Shown here: in pieces, positions 11,238 through 21,300 of the stretch
Layout: the number at the start of each line of letters is the position of its first letter
Position numbering within the stretch: position 1 is the stretch's first letter
From: Plumapathes pennacea
Taxonomy: Eukaryota; Cnidaria; Anthozoa; Antipatharia; Myriopathidae
NCBI GenBank assembly: GCA_964036295.1
Contig: OZ038471.1
Coordinates: 10,496,184-10,560,183 of the forward strand
Length of the DNA: 64,000 nucleotides
Direction of reading: 5' to 3'
Program-made: the position numbers and the translations under genes
The notes under the pieces: model-generated
Databases searched by the model: none
The model's input: the letters and a program-made list of their open reading frames with translations, nothing else
What the model was told of the DNA's origin: nothing

Positions 11238-11528
11238 TCAACTGAGCATTTCTCTTCTATATTTTGCCAAGCTTCTTATAGATACACCACCTACTGGAAC
11301 CAGGGTATTCGAATGCTTAAAAATCCACTCAGACTGGCGGCTGTCCATGCGGAAGGTTCCTTTAGCAGTGGCCGCCTTATGCGCCGCTAAAGTTCTGGGG
11401 ACAGTACATAAAGTTTTTCTTGTTCTCCAACGGATCCCGAACTCGGCTCTGTGGCACGGACAAATGTTGAGGACTTTATGTTTTTGTTCCATTGTGAAAA
11501 CTCCTATAACATTTTCAAGGATTTTCAA
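11238..11528 (-). pseudogene. DDE-like transposon gene A, Cys/His exon 2
   Basis: Contains ICPCHRAEFGIRW...CTVP...MDSRQSEWIFKHSNTLVPVGG. This matches a pattern I know from coral multi-copy proteins: ICPxHR..LG..W...C, then VPVGxxICRxCR. Here the last part has decayed (SIRSLAK in place of the expected Cys pair). The equivalent exon of gene B (34959-35249) keeps ICTQCRKLHKHRI but has lost the earlier half. Likely zinc-binding. Confidence 0.5.
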
Positions 11529-12158
11529 ATTAGCTCATTCTGCAAGGCAAACTTATAAGAATTCACAAAGACGCGGCATGGTCAAATGAAAGAGCAATCG
11601 AACCCATTGGAACTTCAAGCGCTCGATTAATGTTCAGTCAAGATTTGCAATCTATTAAATGGTGAAGATATTTTTCGTTGTAAGTACGATTACCAGGCGA
11701 ATCAATCGAACTAATCCGGCTCCCTTCCTCAAACTGAGGCATACGTCACAAAAAGACTTCTTGACGCCACGTTTGTCGCTCAAAGCCACAGCGGACTGTT
11801 GACACAAATACGCCATACCCCAAAATGACTTCGACCGTCTTTGTTAAACACTTCTGGTGCACTACTCGATCGCCCGCTCTTTTCAGGGCTAACAGTGCAG
11901 AAGCACTGCCCGGTAGCCTTCATCGACTTTGTCGTGACTGCTACCCATGTTTGGGACATGCCGTAATCCACGCGTGACTTTAATAGTGCAAAGATAATGG
12001 ATAATACAGTCAACGTGTTCGTTTTGAATGTCAAGGCACTTCAGTCGACAGTAAGGTAAACTAACATTCGATTATGTTGGATTTTCGGAACGACTAGGTT
12101 CAATTGCCGAACATTCGATTTACTGCGCCGGAATAAAAACAGCTGAAAGGAATCTTAC

Positions 12159-12351
12159 CAGCTCTAGCCAACAGCAGCTTCATTTCAATCTCCAGGCCCA
12201 CGTCAGCACTGAGTTGGAGGCTCACCAGGTGACCAGAAATATCTTTAGTACTATCCTTAAGTGTTACACACTCCAAAAATCCGGGATAGTCACTTGACTG
12301 GCCGCAAGCACTAGCCTCTTGAAGCAATGCGCTAAAACTACATCGAGCCAT
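12159..12351 (-). CDS. DDE-like transposon gene A, first coding exon
   Basis: Starts MARCSF and runs to ...LLLARAG, ending precisely at a consensus splice donor G|GTAAGATT (GT complement at 12157-12158). The first exon of gene B (35880-36093) begins MASVKRCSF and ends ...ELILARA, with FAHLVQC aligning to GFLECV. I chose the second Met (12351) because it aligns with the B start; another Met lies three codons upstream. Confidence 0.55.
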
Positions 12352-12439
12352 GACAAACACTACGCTTCGGAATATGTCAGCTAATGTAGACTACATGGCG
12401 CACTTCACTCGTTTAGAGGGTGGATTAATAGAAGGCTTA

Positions 12440-12720
12440 ACGCAAACAGAAAGTTGCAACTCAAGCAAAAAAGTTGCAAAGTAAGCAAACATTACACAAG
12501 GCCCAAAAATGTTACAATGCGAGCAAAACTCTTACAACGTAAGCAAGAAAAAGTTACAGAGCAAACAAGTTTGAACGCCCGAGAAAAGTTACAACGCCAG
12601 CAAAAACCTACAGCGCAAAAAAAAAAGCACTATCTTCGCAAGCAAAAAAACGTAACAAAGCAAGCAAAAAGGTTATAACCTGAAAAAGTGGTACAATGCG
12701 AAAAGAAAATTTTAAGATAC
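12440..12720 (+). repeat. diverged tandem array, AAGTTACAA/GCAAG units
   Basis: Around ten units of about 20-30 bp built on AAAGTTACAACG and TAAGCAAG, which accidentally give a Lys/Gln-rich open frame. It lies between the first exon of gene A and its right TIR, in the 5' flank of the gene, and may be a subterminal binding array. Confidence 0.55.
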
Positions 12721-13189
12721 AAAGAGCAAGACGCGTGTTACAGCCCAAGTATTGCGTGACTCGGCAACGTCGTTCTCACTGTCAACATAGGAAAGTTCAA
12801 CACGCTCGATCAAAATAGAAACTAAACAACAGAATTTATTTTCAGCTTAAGCACGTAGAAGCTAAGGAGGTACTTTTATCACAACGCAGTTGTGGTATGT
12901 TTTGACGGCACGGACCCTCGATCAAACAGTTGGGTATTGAATCTAATAAACATTCCTTAATCAGGATCCCGAGCTATGAATGGGACTTTTATTGAAATAA
13001 CCGCAATAAAACTCTTGAAATATCTTAAATCTGTATTTGAGATGTGACGCAGTGTTTACACATCGCCACCGTATAGATTCTGCGTTGTGCGATAAGATAC
13101 CAAGACGGATTTCTAGTTTGAAAGCGACCTTCAAAACATTCTATAACCTTCGAAATGGCTGTTTAACTGTTAGATTTTTTGTCCCTTGC

Positions 13190-13523
13190 ACCAGCGTACG
13201 ATGCATGGTGTTCATAAAAAGTCTTGAAACATCGTCATTTAATTCAATACGGATGCTTTGAATACTCTCGAATGTAGAAGAGAGAATGTCTAGCTTCTCC
13301 GATCAATTTGAATCGAATCGGATATCTCTGTAGACTTCAGTGACGTTTTCCTTTCGCACATAATCCACACAAAAGATGACGCGAAAATCGCCACTTTTAC
13401 CGCGCGATCAGAATTTCGCGATTTTTCCAAAAAGAAACATCGCTGGAACTCTTTCATTTCATTTTTGATAAAAGGTCACCAAAGGGTATCTCTGGAGTAA
13501 ATATGAGCGATTCGAAAAAATGG
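13190..13523 (-). repeat. Transposon A right TIR
   Basis: Reverse complement of the left arm, ending CGATTCGAAAAAATGG. The inner continuation 13150-13190 (TTGTCCCTTGCACCAGCGTA) pairs with 6755-6780. Confidence 0.8.
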
Positions 13524-13671
13524 CTTGTGACCACCCTCAGTGCCTGGACTCCACAGTAATATAGCGAAGCCAAATTGTTGCTGGAAAGCCCCTTAAGGGG
13601 AGCATCAATAAAAATAGGTATGTATGTATGTATGTATGTATGGATGTATGTATGTATGTATGTATGTATGT
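13524..13671 (+). mobile_element. SINE tail with (GTAT)n microsatellite
   Basis: GACCACCCTCAGTGCCTGGA...AAAAATAG is followed by about 13 GTAT units (13617-13671). The simple-repeat tail and the position opposite the tRNA-like head at 6029 suggest the two halves of one SINE split by transposon A. The target-site TA in GTA|ATTGAC is ambiguous because of the repeat. Confidence 0.45.
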
Positions 13672-14780
13672 AATTGACTTCGCTAAACAACTCGAGATGT
13701 GGCCAGTGAATTGCTCGTTACTTGTGTGTAAAAGTTAACTGCATCCCATTCAAACTCAACAAATAAACTGGATTTTAGGGAACGATTTTGGCTTGCGTTC
13801 TTTAGTTCACCGCGGAAGCTTCGAGAATAGCCGTAAACAAATGTTTGATGGATACCGCTGGGGGATTGCAATTGACTTTCCTCGCGAGCGACTTGAGATG
13901 TCGGTGATTGAAGCAAGAGACTGAATTTAAATTTGTGTTAAAGTTAGCCTGTATCCCATCCGAACTGGAACATCGGTTGGCTTTTGGATGCACGGAAGCC
14001 ATACTTTAAGAGCGATTTTGGCTTGCATTGTTTTTAAGCGTGGGAAGATTTGAAAATAGCCGTACACAAATGTTTGATGTGTTACCAGCGGGACCCCCGT
14101 AAAGTACAAAGGGTTGTGTTTTTGCAAATGCTCGATTATAGATACCACTTCAACCAATGTATCTGTGTTCTGAGCAATATTTGTGTGAAAGAACATCGAG
14201 TAAGTAGTAGAAGATGTGTCGAAACTTGATAAAACTTGAACTTTTCCCTGCGGGCAGAGCGAATCCCTTTGTCGGAAACTCTGGGGCTTTGTGTAACGCG
14301 CGGCGTATACGAACAGTCGGCGTTTAACTTCGTTTTGCGTGAAGTAAAGGTTCTTTGTTTATTGTCTGAGGATACTGAATTACTAATTTGAGGCAAATAT
14401 CACGCGAGATTAAGATACAAGATCTGTCAATGAAATGTCACAATGTCACTAATATCATAGAACGGGGAATCCCGAATCATCAGCTACTTAGCTTTCACGT
14501 CTGCAGCTTCCGATAGAGATTAATTTCGTATCGACCCAGAATTTTGCGTTAAAGCTTAATGCATAGCAGTCTTGAAGATATTAGTGATCAGACTTGTACA
14601 GGTAGGATGCGTAACGTCTGAGATGGCTTTTTCATACGAAGTAACTTCACCATGGGAAGTATCATGTTTTAATGTGCTGCAGAGATAAGTCTAAAAAACT
14701 TTCAATTACAGCTACTTGAACATGATGCACACGCTGGGAAGATTAGCAAACACGAGATAAGACTAAAAAGCTGTTATTAC
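13672..14780 (+). mobile_element. S1 element, 3' part
   Basis: 13676-13860 is the reverse complement of 33230-33440 (S2). 13965-14775 is collinear with 43240-44235 (S3) at high identity, e.g. GATGCACGGAAGCCATACTT and CCAGCGGGACCCCCGTAAAG. An internal near-duplication (13800-13870 versus 14030-14100, GAAAATAGCCGTACACAAATG) shows the family contains sub-repeats. No stable reading frame. Confidence 0.7.
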
Positions 14781-14946
14781 AGCTACTTGTACATTATACA
14801 TACGCAAACATTCCAACTTCTGCTGATGTTGAAGTTGATGTTGATGCTGAAGATAGGCATAACAAAACATTAGATTTCCCAAAAATCAAAATGAATACAC
14901 ACTTTGGATCTTTTTCTTGATACAAATTTGCAATGTTTAACATCGC

Positions 14947-15353
14947 AAACCATAGAGTGGTAAAGTGAGACGTCATAAGATATTTTTTTCGGAAATAATG
15001 AACTTTGCGCAATACTTCGGAATGGCCTATCTAAAAAAGGTTCACACAGAAAAAATTGGCTTTTTAGTGCATTAAAGAGCTGAGATATAGACTTTTGAAG
15101 TTCAAATTGATTCATACTAAACGCTCTTATTTGGTGTTGGTTCCTTTGATTTGGAACCAACGCTAAATAAGAGAGTTTAGTTAAGACTATCTCGAACTTT
15201 AAACTTCTCTATCTTCATTTTCAGTAGGGCTAGCGATTTGAAATTTTGCACACGTTCTTTCAGCGGCTGTGTATATCGCATGATGTGGTTTTGAGGTTTG
15301 AATGGAAAAGTTTGCAAAATGATCACGTCACACTTTACCACTCTATAACGTAG
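14947..15353. mobile_element. foldback element with central hairpin
   Basis: The outer arms are inverted (ATAGAGTGGTAAAGTGAG near 14950 against CACTTTACCACTCTAT near 15347). The centre (15116-15181) is a 29-bp-armed hairpin, ACTAAACGCTCTTATTTGG... against ...AATAAGAGAGTTTAGT, with an 8-bp loop. A second, interrupted copy lies at 62520-63240. It looks like a MITE or foldback element without coding capacity. Confidence 0.65.
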
Positions 15354-16734
15354 TGTTTCAAATATTCCATATTATATAGCACTTTTATCTTCAGTTTATA
15401 GGAAAAATAAACTATCATAACATGAACTTGTGATAAACCAAGGGGAAATTTTTGCATGTGTCATGTAATACAATACCTCTCGCAATACCCCCCATAATAA
15501 GCCATAAACCTCCCTCTTCGGTAAAGCCACCCACCCCCCTCAGATTTTTATAACAACACCAAATACAGCTTCAAAAAACAATTTTTTCCTGTACTAAGGA
15601 TATTTCGGGGCACAAAAAGGCGATGGGGATAAGCGATGTCAAGACCGAAGTTGAATTGATATTAGCCGGGCGTAGATATTTACTCCGCCGTCTGATATAT
15701 CAAAATTGACGATTGCGCTCCACACCGCTCTTCTTTGCGAATTGGTTGGCGCAAAGGATCGCAGCGTTGCCGAGTTCCAGCGGGCCTATGCAGACATGGT
15801 GAGAAGGGGAAATCGCGCAAGGCTGATCGCGGGATCAACAAAGCGCTCTCTAGTAGGACAATCCTTCGCCGAACGCCGAATATTTGTTGTGGCTGGTTCG
15901 GGTACGTGCGTCAAGTCTGAATTTTATAATTTGTTATATGCTCTGATAGGAAACTCGTTTCCAGATCTGGCTTCAAATCTTCTTTGTACGAATTAAAAAA
16001 AAGGAAGAACAACGGAAAATATAACTTTAAGATTATCTGCAGTGCATGGGTGTGCTTACGGTACATACTAAAATTAATTTATTCCAAGTAGATTACTGTA
16101 ACTTTAAATGACTTTGCCATGTACACGTTCGCTTCGACTGTATAATAAAGAAATGTATGAAAAGTTGGCGCGCCCAGGCTAGGGTCCCCGGGCCAACCTT
16201 TTTTCATATATACAGGGCTTTTAACTTAAAAGTTGCCGCTTTCGGAATTTTTGACTTTTGATTTTTGATTATTGATTTAATGGAAGGGCACTTTTCTCCC
16301 CAAGCCGGTTTATGACACAATTGTATTGGGACAGTGGGTTGTGTTGGGACGGAGTGGAGTCTCAAAGGTGTAAAGTACAAATAATATATTGGAGAAAATT
16401 GAAAATTGCGAGAGGGGAAGACCAAAATTTAGGGTCCGTTTCTGGGTATGGGGAGGAGGGGGAGGGGAAGTTTTGGGGGGTATTTTCTATATAGTTGGCT
16501 TGCAGCTCCTAATGACGTGTACGGTACAATGTCAAGTCAGAAGAGTTACTTTTGCCTTTGTGCTGTTTGATTGCTCAGGCCATAACCATTCTAGTTTATG
16601 ATTGCTGTTTTTCTCATTATTTGGCCACTTTGATACTCAAATAATAAAGTTTCATGTCGCATTTTCATTTCCGGTAGCGATAATGACAAAACAAAGTTAA
16701 TATATTTTTGGGTCAAACAAGGGATATCAATGTA
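15354..16734. other. AT-rich interval inside element D; G-rich tract, no gene
   Basis: No homology to other parts of the window was seen. It contains a C-rich stretch near 15487-15540, a small hairpin around 16157-16208 (AAAAGTTGG...CCAACCTTTT), and a G-run cluster at 16445-16485 able to form a G-quadruplex. Open frames here are short and unconvincing. Confidence 0.4.
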
Positions 16735-17312
16735 ACTAGATATAATAAACATATTTCGCTGAGTTTTAAGATTGCGTGACATCAATAACGAACGCACGGC
16801 GACTTCGGCGCGTATATTTTGACTGTATGACTCTTTCATTTTTTACAAGAAAGAGCTCTTAAAGCGACAGAGACATCCTTGGAAACATATTTGTGCTATA
16901 TTGTAGCAGAATAAAGCAAAATGAGGCGAAAGTTAGCAAAGAAAGTGAAGCAATCAGTTAGCGCTTGTCGACCACTGAGTTGAAGAGGCATTTTGATAGG
17001 AAAAAACGCATAAATCAAGCGTTAACCGGTTGTATTCAAAGTTAAACTTAATATAAGGTCTCCTACAGAGGTTTGTGCCAAGTCTGAGGTGGAGGGCGAA
17101 GTTTTTGTTCGAGTTTATCAAAAGTTTATCGAAAGTGTGAATTGATCGTTGCGCGTTGTTTACAAGTCGACGTTGTGATTTTGGCAAAATTAGCCCGTTA
17201 GTTCTTTCGAGCAATGAAACGTACCAAACTAATTTTTATTTTCTAAATAAGAACAACACTTCTAGATATAACACCGAATTTGTGTGCAAATGATTTTTAA
17301 AAAAAGTGATCT
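16735..17312 (-). repeat. element D, right terminal inverted repeat
   Basis: Reverse complement of 5310-5892. The shared blocks run from AACTAGATATAATAAACATA to AACACTTCTAGATATAACAC. The outer boundary is soft, because similarity fades over the last ~60 bp. Confidence 0.75.
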
Positions 17313-17599
17313 AAACTGAGATTTGTGAGTATTGAAATTTGGGCTGTCTTTGCCCTGAAACCAGATATTCGATATTTGACCATAATTCTATTTACAGGCT
17401 CAGGCTTTTGTGGTCCTCCTAATCCCTTTCATTTTAGACATTTTGAGGCGTTTGCGGTTTCATTTTTTTTCTTGAAACTCCAAAAAATTTTCAACAAAAT
17501 AAATATACGAGAGTAATTGGCACACCATAGGCTCTTTGGACAAAGTATGAAGAACCCCAATTTTTGACTGATGTGCCACATTTTTCTCATTTCACCCGG

Positions 17600-17735
17600 T
17601 GTTTAGGAAAATTCGCTCTTAAGCAGTTGCAATGAGCCCGGAAAAAAATGTCCGAGCTTCAACGGGAATCGAACCCATAACGTCAAAATGTGATGCTCTA
17701 CCACTGAGCTATGGGAGCTGGTCAGGCGTGTGGTT
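17600..17735 (-). mobile_element. tRNA-derived SINE, minus copy
   Basis: Read on the minus strand: CATAGCTCAGTGGTAGAGCA (box A), then GGGTTCGATTCCCGTTGAAG (box B), then a tail ending GGGCTCATTGCAACTGCTTA. The 3' acceptor half cannot pair with the 5' half, so it is not a functional tRNA gene. It faces the plus-strand copy 25 bp away. Confidence 0.65.
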
Positions 17736-17760
17736 CGATTTGTACCCGTCGTAGTGATAT

Positions 17761-17875
17761 GAATGGCTTATAGCTCATTGGTAGAGCATCACACCGGTAT
17801 CGTGAAGGTCATGGGTTCAATTCCCGTTGAAGTTCGAATTTTTTTCCAGGCTCATTGCAACTGCTTAAGTTGTTT
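17761..17875 (+). mobile_element. tRNA-derived SINE, plus copy
   Basis: TATAGCTCATTGGTAGAGCA, CATGGGTTCAATTCCCGTTG and the same tail AGGCTCATTGCAACTGCTTA as its neighbour, in opposite orientation. Together they form an inverted pair that can fold into a long hairpin. Confidence 0.65.
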
Positions 17876-18010
17876 CACTCACTTCGATGATCTAAAAATT
17901 CACACCTCTAACTCTTCTTATCATAGAAAGGTACTTTTTCCAATTGGGCTCATTGAACTTCATGTTTTTCCCATTGATATTTTTGGGACCTGTTGAAAAT
18001 AAAACAGCAC

Positions 18011-18599
18011 TCAGAAGTCTATAATATTAAGAATGTTATCAAGTGTGTTCTGTGGTTGCCAATGGGGGGGTTGGGGTTCGTTATCATCTGTCAATTTTTT
18101 AATTGTTCTGTTCAACTTGTCGTTCCTTTCTTTTTCCTCTCTTAGTTCTTTTTCTTTTTTCTTATTCCATCCTATTTTTTGATCGTTATCATCCATGATT
18201 TCTATTGATGTCTTCCCTAACGCAATTAGTAGTTTTCCAGATGGTTTATTTCCTCGTTTCTCAGGTGATAAATTTTCGATTTTCGTCTGTAAAGAATTTT
18301 GCAGAATTTTTCGAGGTTAACGAGACCCAATGACCCTTAAGTAGATCTTGATCATAATGTAACTTACTTAAATTAGCCTCTGGCCATACTTTTTTCAATA
18401 CATCCTCAGTCTCTGGAGTATGAGGTAATAATAGATCTGTTTCTAAATCACCACCAAAGGATGTTTCATGTGTATCGTGATGATCATATTGACTTAGAGG
18501 AGTGTCTGTTCCTCTATTTCTCATTGGGATTTCTTCGTCATCTCCATCTCCATCGTTTGTACTGGGAACAAAAGGATTTTCTGGATCTGTTTCTGCCAT
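18011..18599 (-). pseudogene. Polinton acidic protein with coiled-coil tail, frameshifted
   Basis: Starts MAETDPENPF and is acidic, continuing to about 18261 (...FFTDENRKFIT). After a frame break it continues KLSPEKRGNKPSGKLL...DDNDQKIGWNKKKEKELREE...KLNRTIKKL, a charged helical, coiled-coil-like stretch ending at 18011. Polinton 2 keeps only the first codons (53908, MAEIDPENPFDP). The function is unknown; an abundant small virion protein would fit, but that is inference. Confidence 0.45.
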
Positions 18600-18649
18600 T
18601 TTTGTATGATTTTACTCATCACATGAAAACATTAAGTCAATAAATTTTT

Positions 18650-19022
18650 GAAACACCATATGTTAAACTATCTACAATCAATCCTGTAAATATCATCTTT
18701 CCATTCTTTTGATATTTGCTTGGTGAATAATAATCGTTGAAATTAGGTTCTTTAAATTTTTCAACTCATTCATCTGGATGTGCTTCAGCAGAAGCTTTCA
18801 ACGCTTCGTCTGTACTTCGAAAATTATATGAAGCAACATTTTTATCTCTAGTTCTATTTTTCCCATTTTTCTTTCCGATCGTTGTAATCTTTTTCATATT
18901 TTTCCATTGCTAAATCATGTCTTTTTCTTTCTTCGTCTTGGTCTTTTCCTGATAATAATTTTGCTAAATAACTACCTCCAATGAATGTTCCTGCGTTTAA
19001 TATAGCTCCAATAGCGGACGTT
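18650..19022 (-). pseudogene. Polinton small protein with hydrophobic N-terminus, decayed
   Basis: Homologous to 53462-53860: a hydrophobic Gly/Ala-rich start (ASAIGAI...GTFIGGSYLAK), then a basic segment around KDQDEERKRHDLAMEKYEKD. Several stops follow (e.g. around 18868). The start resembles a membrane-active segment; the function is not assigned. Confidence 0.4.
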
Positions 19023-19059
19023 AAGAATTATTGCCATTCTTTTATTTAGAATGGTAATA

Positions 19060-19251
19060 TTAATTCTTTATGCTAATAATCCAAAATCGAAACCAATAGG
19101 TGAAAAAGCAGCACCTATAATGTCAAGTTCTCCTTTTTCTGAATCTATTCCAGATTCTAAATTTGAAGATTTTGAAGAATTCTTCTTATTGCAATATCGT
19201 TTAGTCCTCTACCAAGCAAGAATCCAAATACTGATAAAGTTATATATCCCA
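19060..19251 (-). pseudogene. Polinton short hydrophobic protein, decayed
   Basis: Starts MGYITLSVFGFLLGRGLNDI, matching 53248-53431 of Polinton 2. Both copies carry frame breaks after the first ~30 codons. The original was probably a small two-helix membrane protein of about 60 residues. Confidence 0.4.
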
Positions 19252-19295
19252 TTTTATTTTCTTAGTTTATTTCTTAACTTGGAATAATTTTTTGT

Positions 19296-19493
19296 TCAAC
19301 GAGATAATCTCATTGCATATATTGCAGCAATCATTACTCCTGTCCATTCGATGGCATTCATTAAACTTGAAGAAGGATCTGAAGTTACTGCCTTTCTTAA
19401 TGCTTTTTTCACGGCATATCCGATTCCTGCAGAAATCGCAACCAAAGCGACTGCCTCTTTCGCATTACTAACAAGTTTACTGTCACTACTCAT
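19296..19493 (-). CDS. Polinton small membrane protein
   Basis: A 65-residue frame: MSSDSKLVSNAKEAVALVAI, a first hydrophobic segment at residues 11-27, a basic stretch KKALRKA, then a second hydrophobic segment WTGVMIAAIYAM. The counterpart at 53012-53226 is nearly identical but continues DYLVEQKTIPS, so the last four residues here come from a small frame change. The role is unknown. Confidence 0.5.
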   Translation of the reverse strand: MSSDSKLVSNAKEAVALVAISAGIGYAVKKALRKAVTSDPSSSLMNAIEWTGVMIAAIYAMRLSR

Positions 19494-19521
19494 TTTGAAA
19501 ATATGAAATACTAATCTTTAG

Positions 19522-19949
19522 TCACTCCATATCAATATTTGGTTGACTTTTTTTGTTTAGGTTTTTCGACTGGAGTTGATTGTTTTTCTTCATTCGTCTC
19601 AACAGGTTTTTTCACAACCATTTCATGTTTGACATTTTCAACATATTCTTCTGATTTTGGTGGATAAAAAAATAATAACCGTGATATATCACAAAACAAG
19701 AACCTGTCAAACCGGCTGTCATTTGTAATCCATTAGTCAAATCCAAGAAACTCAAAGGATTAACACTTTCATAATTTTTCTGATTTTCCTGTCTCTTTCT
19801 TAATGCTTCTCTAGCTTCCTTGTTCTTTTTTGCCAAGGCGACTTTCTTAGGGCGACGACTTTCTTAGGGTCTTTTTTCTTCACAGGTTTCTTTTCGATAT
19901 CGGTCGGAACATTTGTTATTTGCTCTGTATTTTCTGTTGATTCTGACAT
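19522..19949 (-). pseudogene. Polinton basic protein with one membrane segment
   Basis: Starts MSESTENTEQITNVPTDIEK, then Lys-rich KKDPKKV, then AKKNKEAREALRKRQENQ, a membrane-like segment (LTGSCFVIYHGYYFF) and a Lys/Pro-rich tail ending SQPNIDME. At least two frame breaks are present (a 15-bp duplication of GACTTTCTTAGGG near 19839-19870, and one near 19665). Copy 2 (52649-52982) has lost the membrane segment. Confidence 0.5.
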
Positions 19950-20025
19950 TTTTATGAAATCGCTTGCAAATTCTTAAGACATGTTAGCATTTTGTTAGAA
20001 AAATGCTAACAAAATAGAAATACGT

Positions 20026-20567
20026 TTATTCTTTATTTATTTCAACATTTGTAGATTCATCTTTTGTAAATACATGTTTTGCAATATCACAAGCAACTTT
20101 CAAAAAAGCTACGACGTCTCCAAATTCCTCAGAAACTTTTGACGCATATCTCCCAATTCTTCTTCCTAATTGCTTATTATCTAACAAATCTTTCTTCAAA
20201 GACTCTTCATCATCAAAAGTTAGAAAATTCGAAAGTCCTCTGACAACTCCTTTAACAAATACCCCCATTCCATCTTTCATTAATTCTTGACCAGATTTTT
20301 GTTCATAAATTTTGAATAAGGATTCTATTTCAGTGGCATTCTTTTTTCTAATATCAACTGCGCTTATGTTTTTTCCAACATATTTTTCCAAACCATCCAA
20401 CATGGCAACTGACGCAAGAATATCTCTTTTTCTTGATATTTCATTTGTACATCTGGATCTATTTCAGGTTCTTCTTTCTTTTTTTCTTGGTTTTCTGTTT
20501 GGTTTCGGTTTTTCGACTGGAGTTGATTCTTCTTTTGATTCGTTCTCTTCAAGGTTGGCATATTCAT
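20026..20567 (-). pseudogene. Polinton helical protein (MLDGLEKYVG family)
   Basis: The N-terminal part (20567-20410) is Lys/Gln/Glu-rich low complexity (MNMPTLKRTNQKKNQLQ) and ends QMKYQEKE. A frame break then leads into MLDGLEKYVGKNISAVDIRK to 20026 (...KHVFTKDESTNVEINKE), 125 residues, mostly helical. Polinton 2 carries the same protein at 52155-52572 with its own frame break in a different place. Two copies conserving the same product suggest it was a functional element gene. The function is not recognised. Confidence 0.5.
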
Positions 20568-20673
20568 TTACAGTTTCTTTTTTAATTTTATAAATGAAAT
20601 CTTAAATTGTTTGTGGAATTTCAACATGATATGAAAATGGATGGCGAAGAGAAAAACAAATTCTTGAGTGTTT

Positions 20674-21300
20674 TTAATTTTTTAGTATTTCACATATATT
20701 TTTTTTATCATTATTATCAATTCCTGAACCAAACTTTTTGAAAAGTAAATCCGTTCCATCAGATTCTGGATTATGAAATGCAATCAAAAACCCAAAATTT
20801 TCTCTGAATGGTTTTGTAATGCTAGTCAATTGTTGTGTTAAAACCCAAACAGAAATTCCAATATGTCTTCCACTAAAAGCAAGATCAATTAACTTACTGC
20901 TTCTCTTCTATATATCTGCACTCACCGCACAATCATCAAGAATTATGAGAACTTTGGTTTGTCTTCCGAGATCATCCATTTTATTATCGTGAAATAGATC
21001 TGCACAAATTTTTAAACACTCTTCAACATCTTCAGATTCACTCGCATTTGGCATCATAACGAAAAAGCATTTGTCAAGATTGGCAAATCCTTCATAAGTT
21101 TTGTTTGCTGCAAAAGTTGGAAAAATCAGTACGATAAAGTCGAATAATACATGTCTTAAAGGACCTCTCAAAAGATCAACCAAGTATTGTGTTTTTCCAC
21201 AATTAGTCGGTCCAGTAATTAAACAATGAAATGGTACTTTTGACTTCATATTTTCCATTTTTAATATAAAATCATATAATTTTAAGTCTTGGAATCTCAA
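20674..21300 (-). pseudogene. A32-type (FtsK/HerA) genome-packaging ATPase, nonsense codon
   Basis: Walker A GPTNCGKT (residues ~30-37), Walker B VLIILDDC (~118-125) and a downstream WVLTQQLT motif (sensor-like Gln) are in the correct order for the A32-like packaging ATPases of Polintons and large DNA viruses. A TAG after ...VSADI (about 20906-20908) interrupts the frame. The same frame then runs on through RSSKLIDLAFSGRHIGISV to a stop at 20674. About 208 codons in all, a usual length for Polinton ATPases. It overlaps the 3' end of the upstream gene by about 29 bp. Polinton 2 has lost it by deletion. Confidence 0.8.

Larger units (their letters stand above)
6157..13523 (-). mobile_element. 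Transposon A, long-TIR DNA element with DDE-like gene
   Basis: Terminal inverted repeats 6157-about 6500 and about 13190-13523 start CCATTTTTTCGAATCGCTCA and match over more than 330 bp. A further matching block continues deeper (6725-6800 with 13150-13205) after an indel of about 230 bp in the left arm. The enclosed minus-strand gene (7356-12351) is homologous, exon by exon, to the gene in transposon B, which is also framed by ~500-bp inverted repeats. Total 7.37 kb. No clear target duplication is visible next to the ends. Confidence 0.75.

Noticed and set aside
6140-13540. target-site duplication for transposon A
   Set aside because: Compared the immediate flanks (...CACCGA and CTTGTGACC...) and found no convincing direct repeat; the ends may be eroded.
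13454-13690. frame with a THIY repeat
   Set aside because: It is a translation of the (GTAT)n SINE tail.
15706-15996. 96-codon frame (and overlapping Arg-rich frame)
   Set aside because: No recognisable domain, no second copy in the window and no splice or start context; likely accidental.
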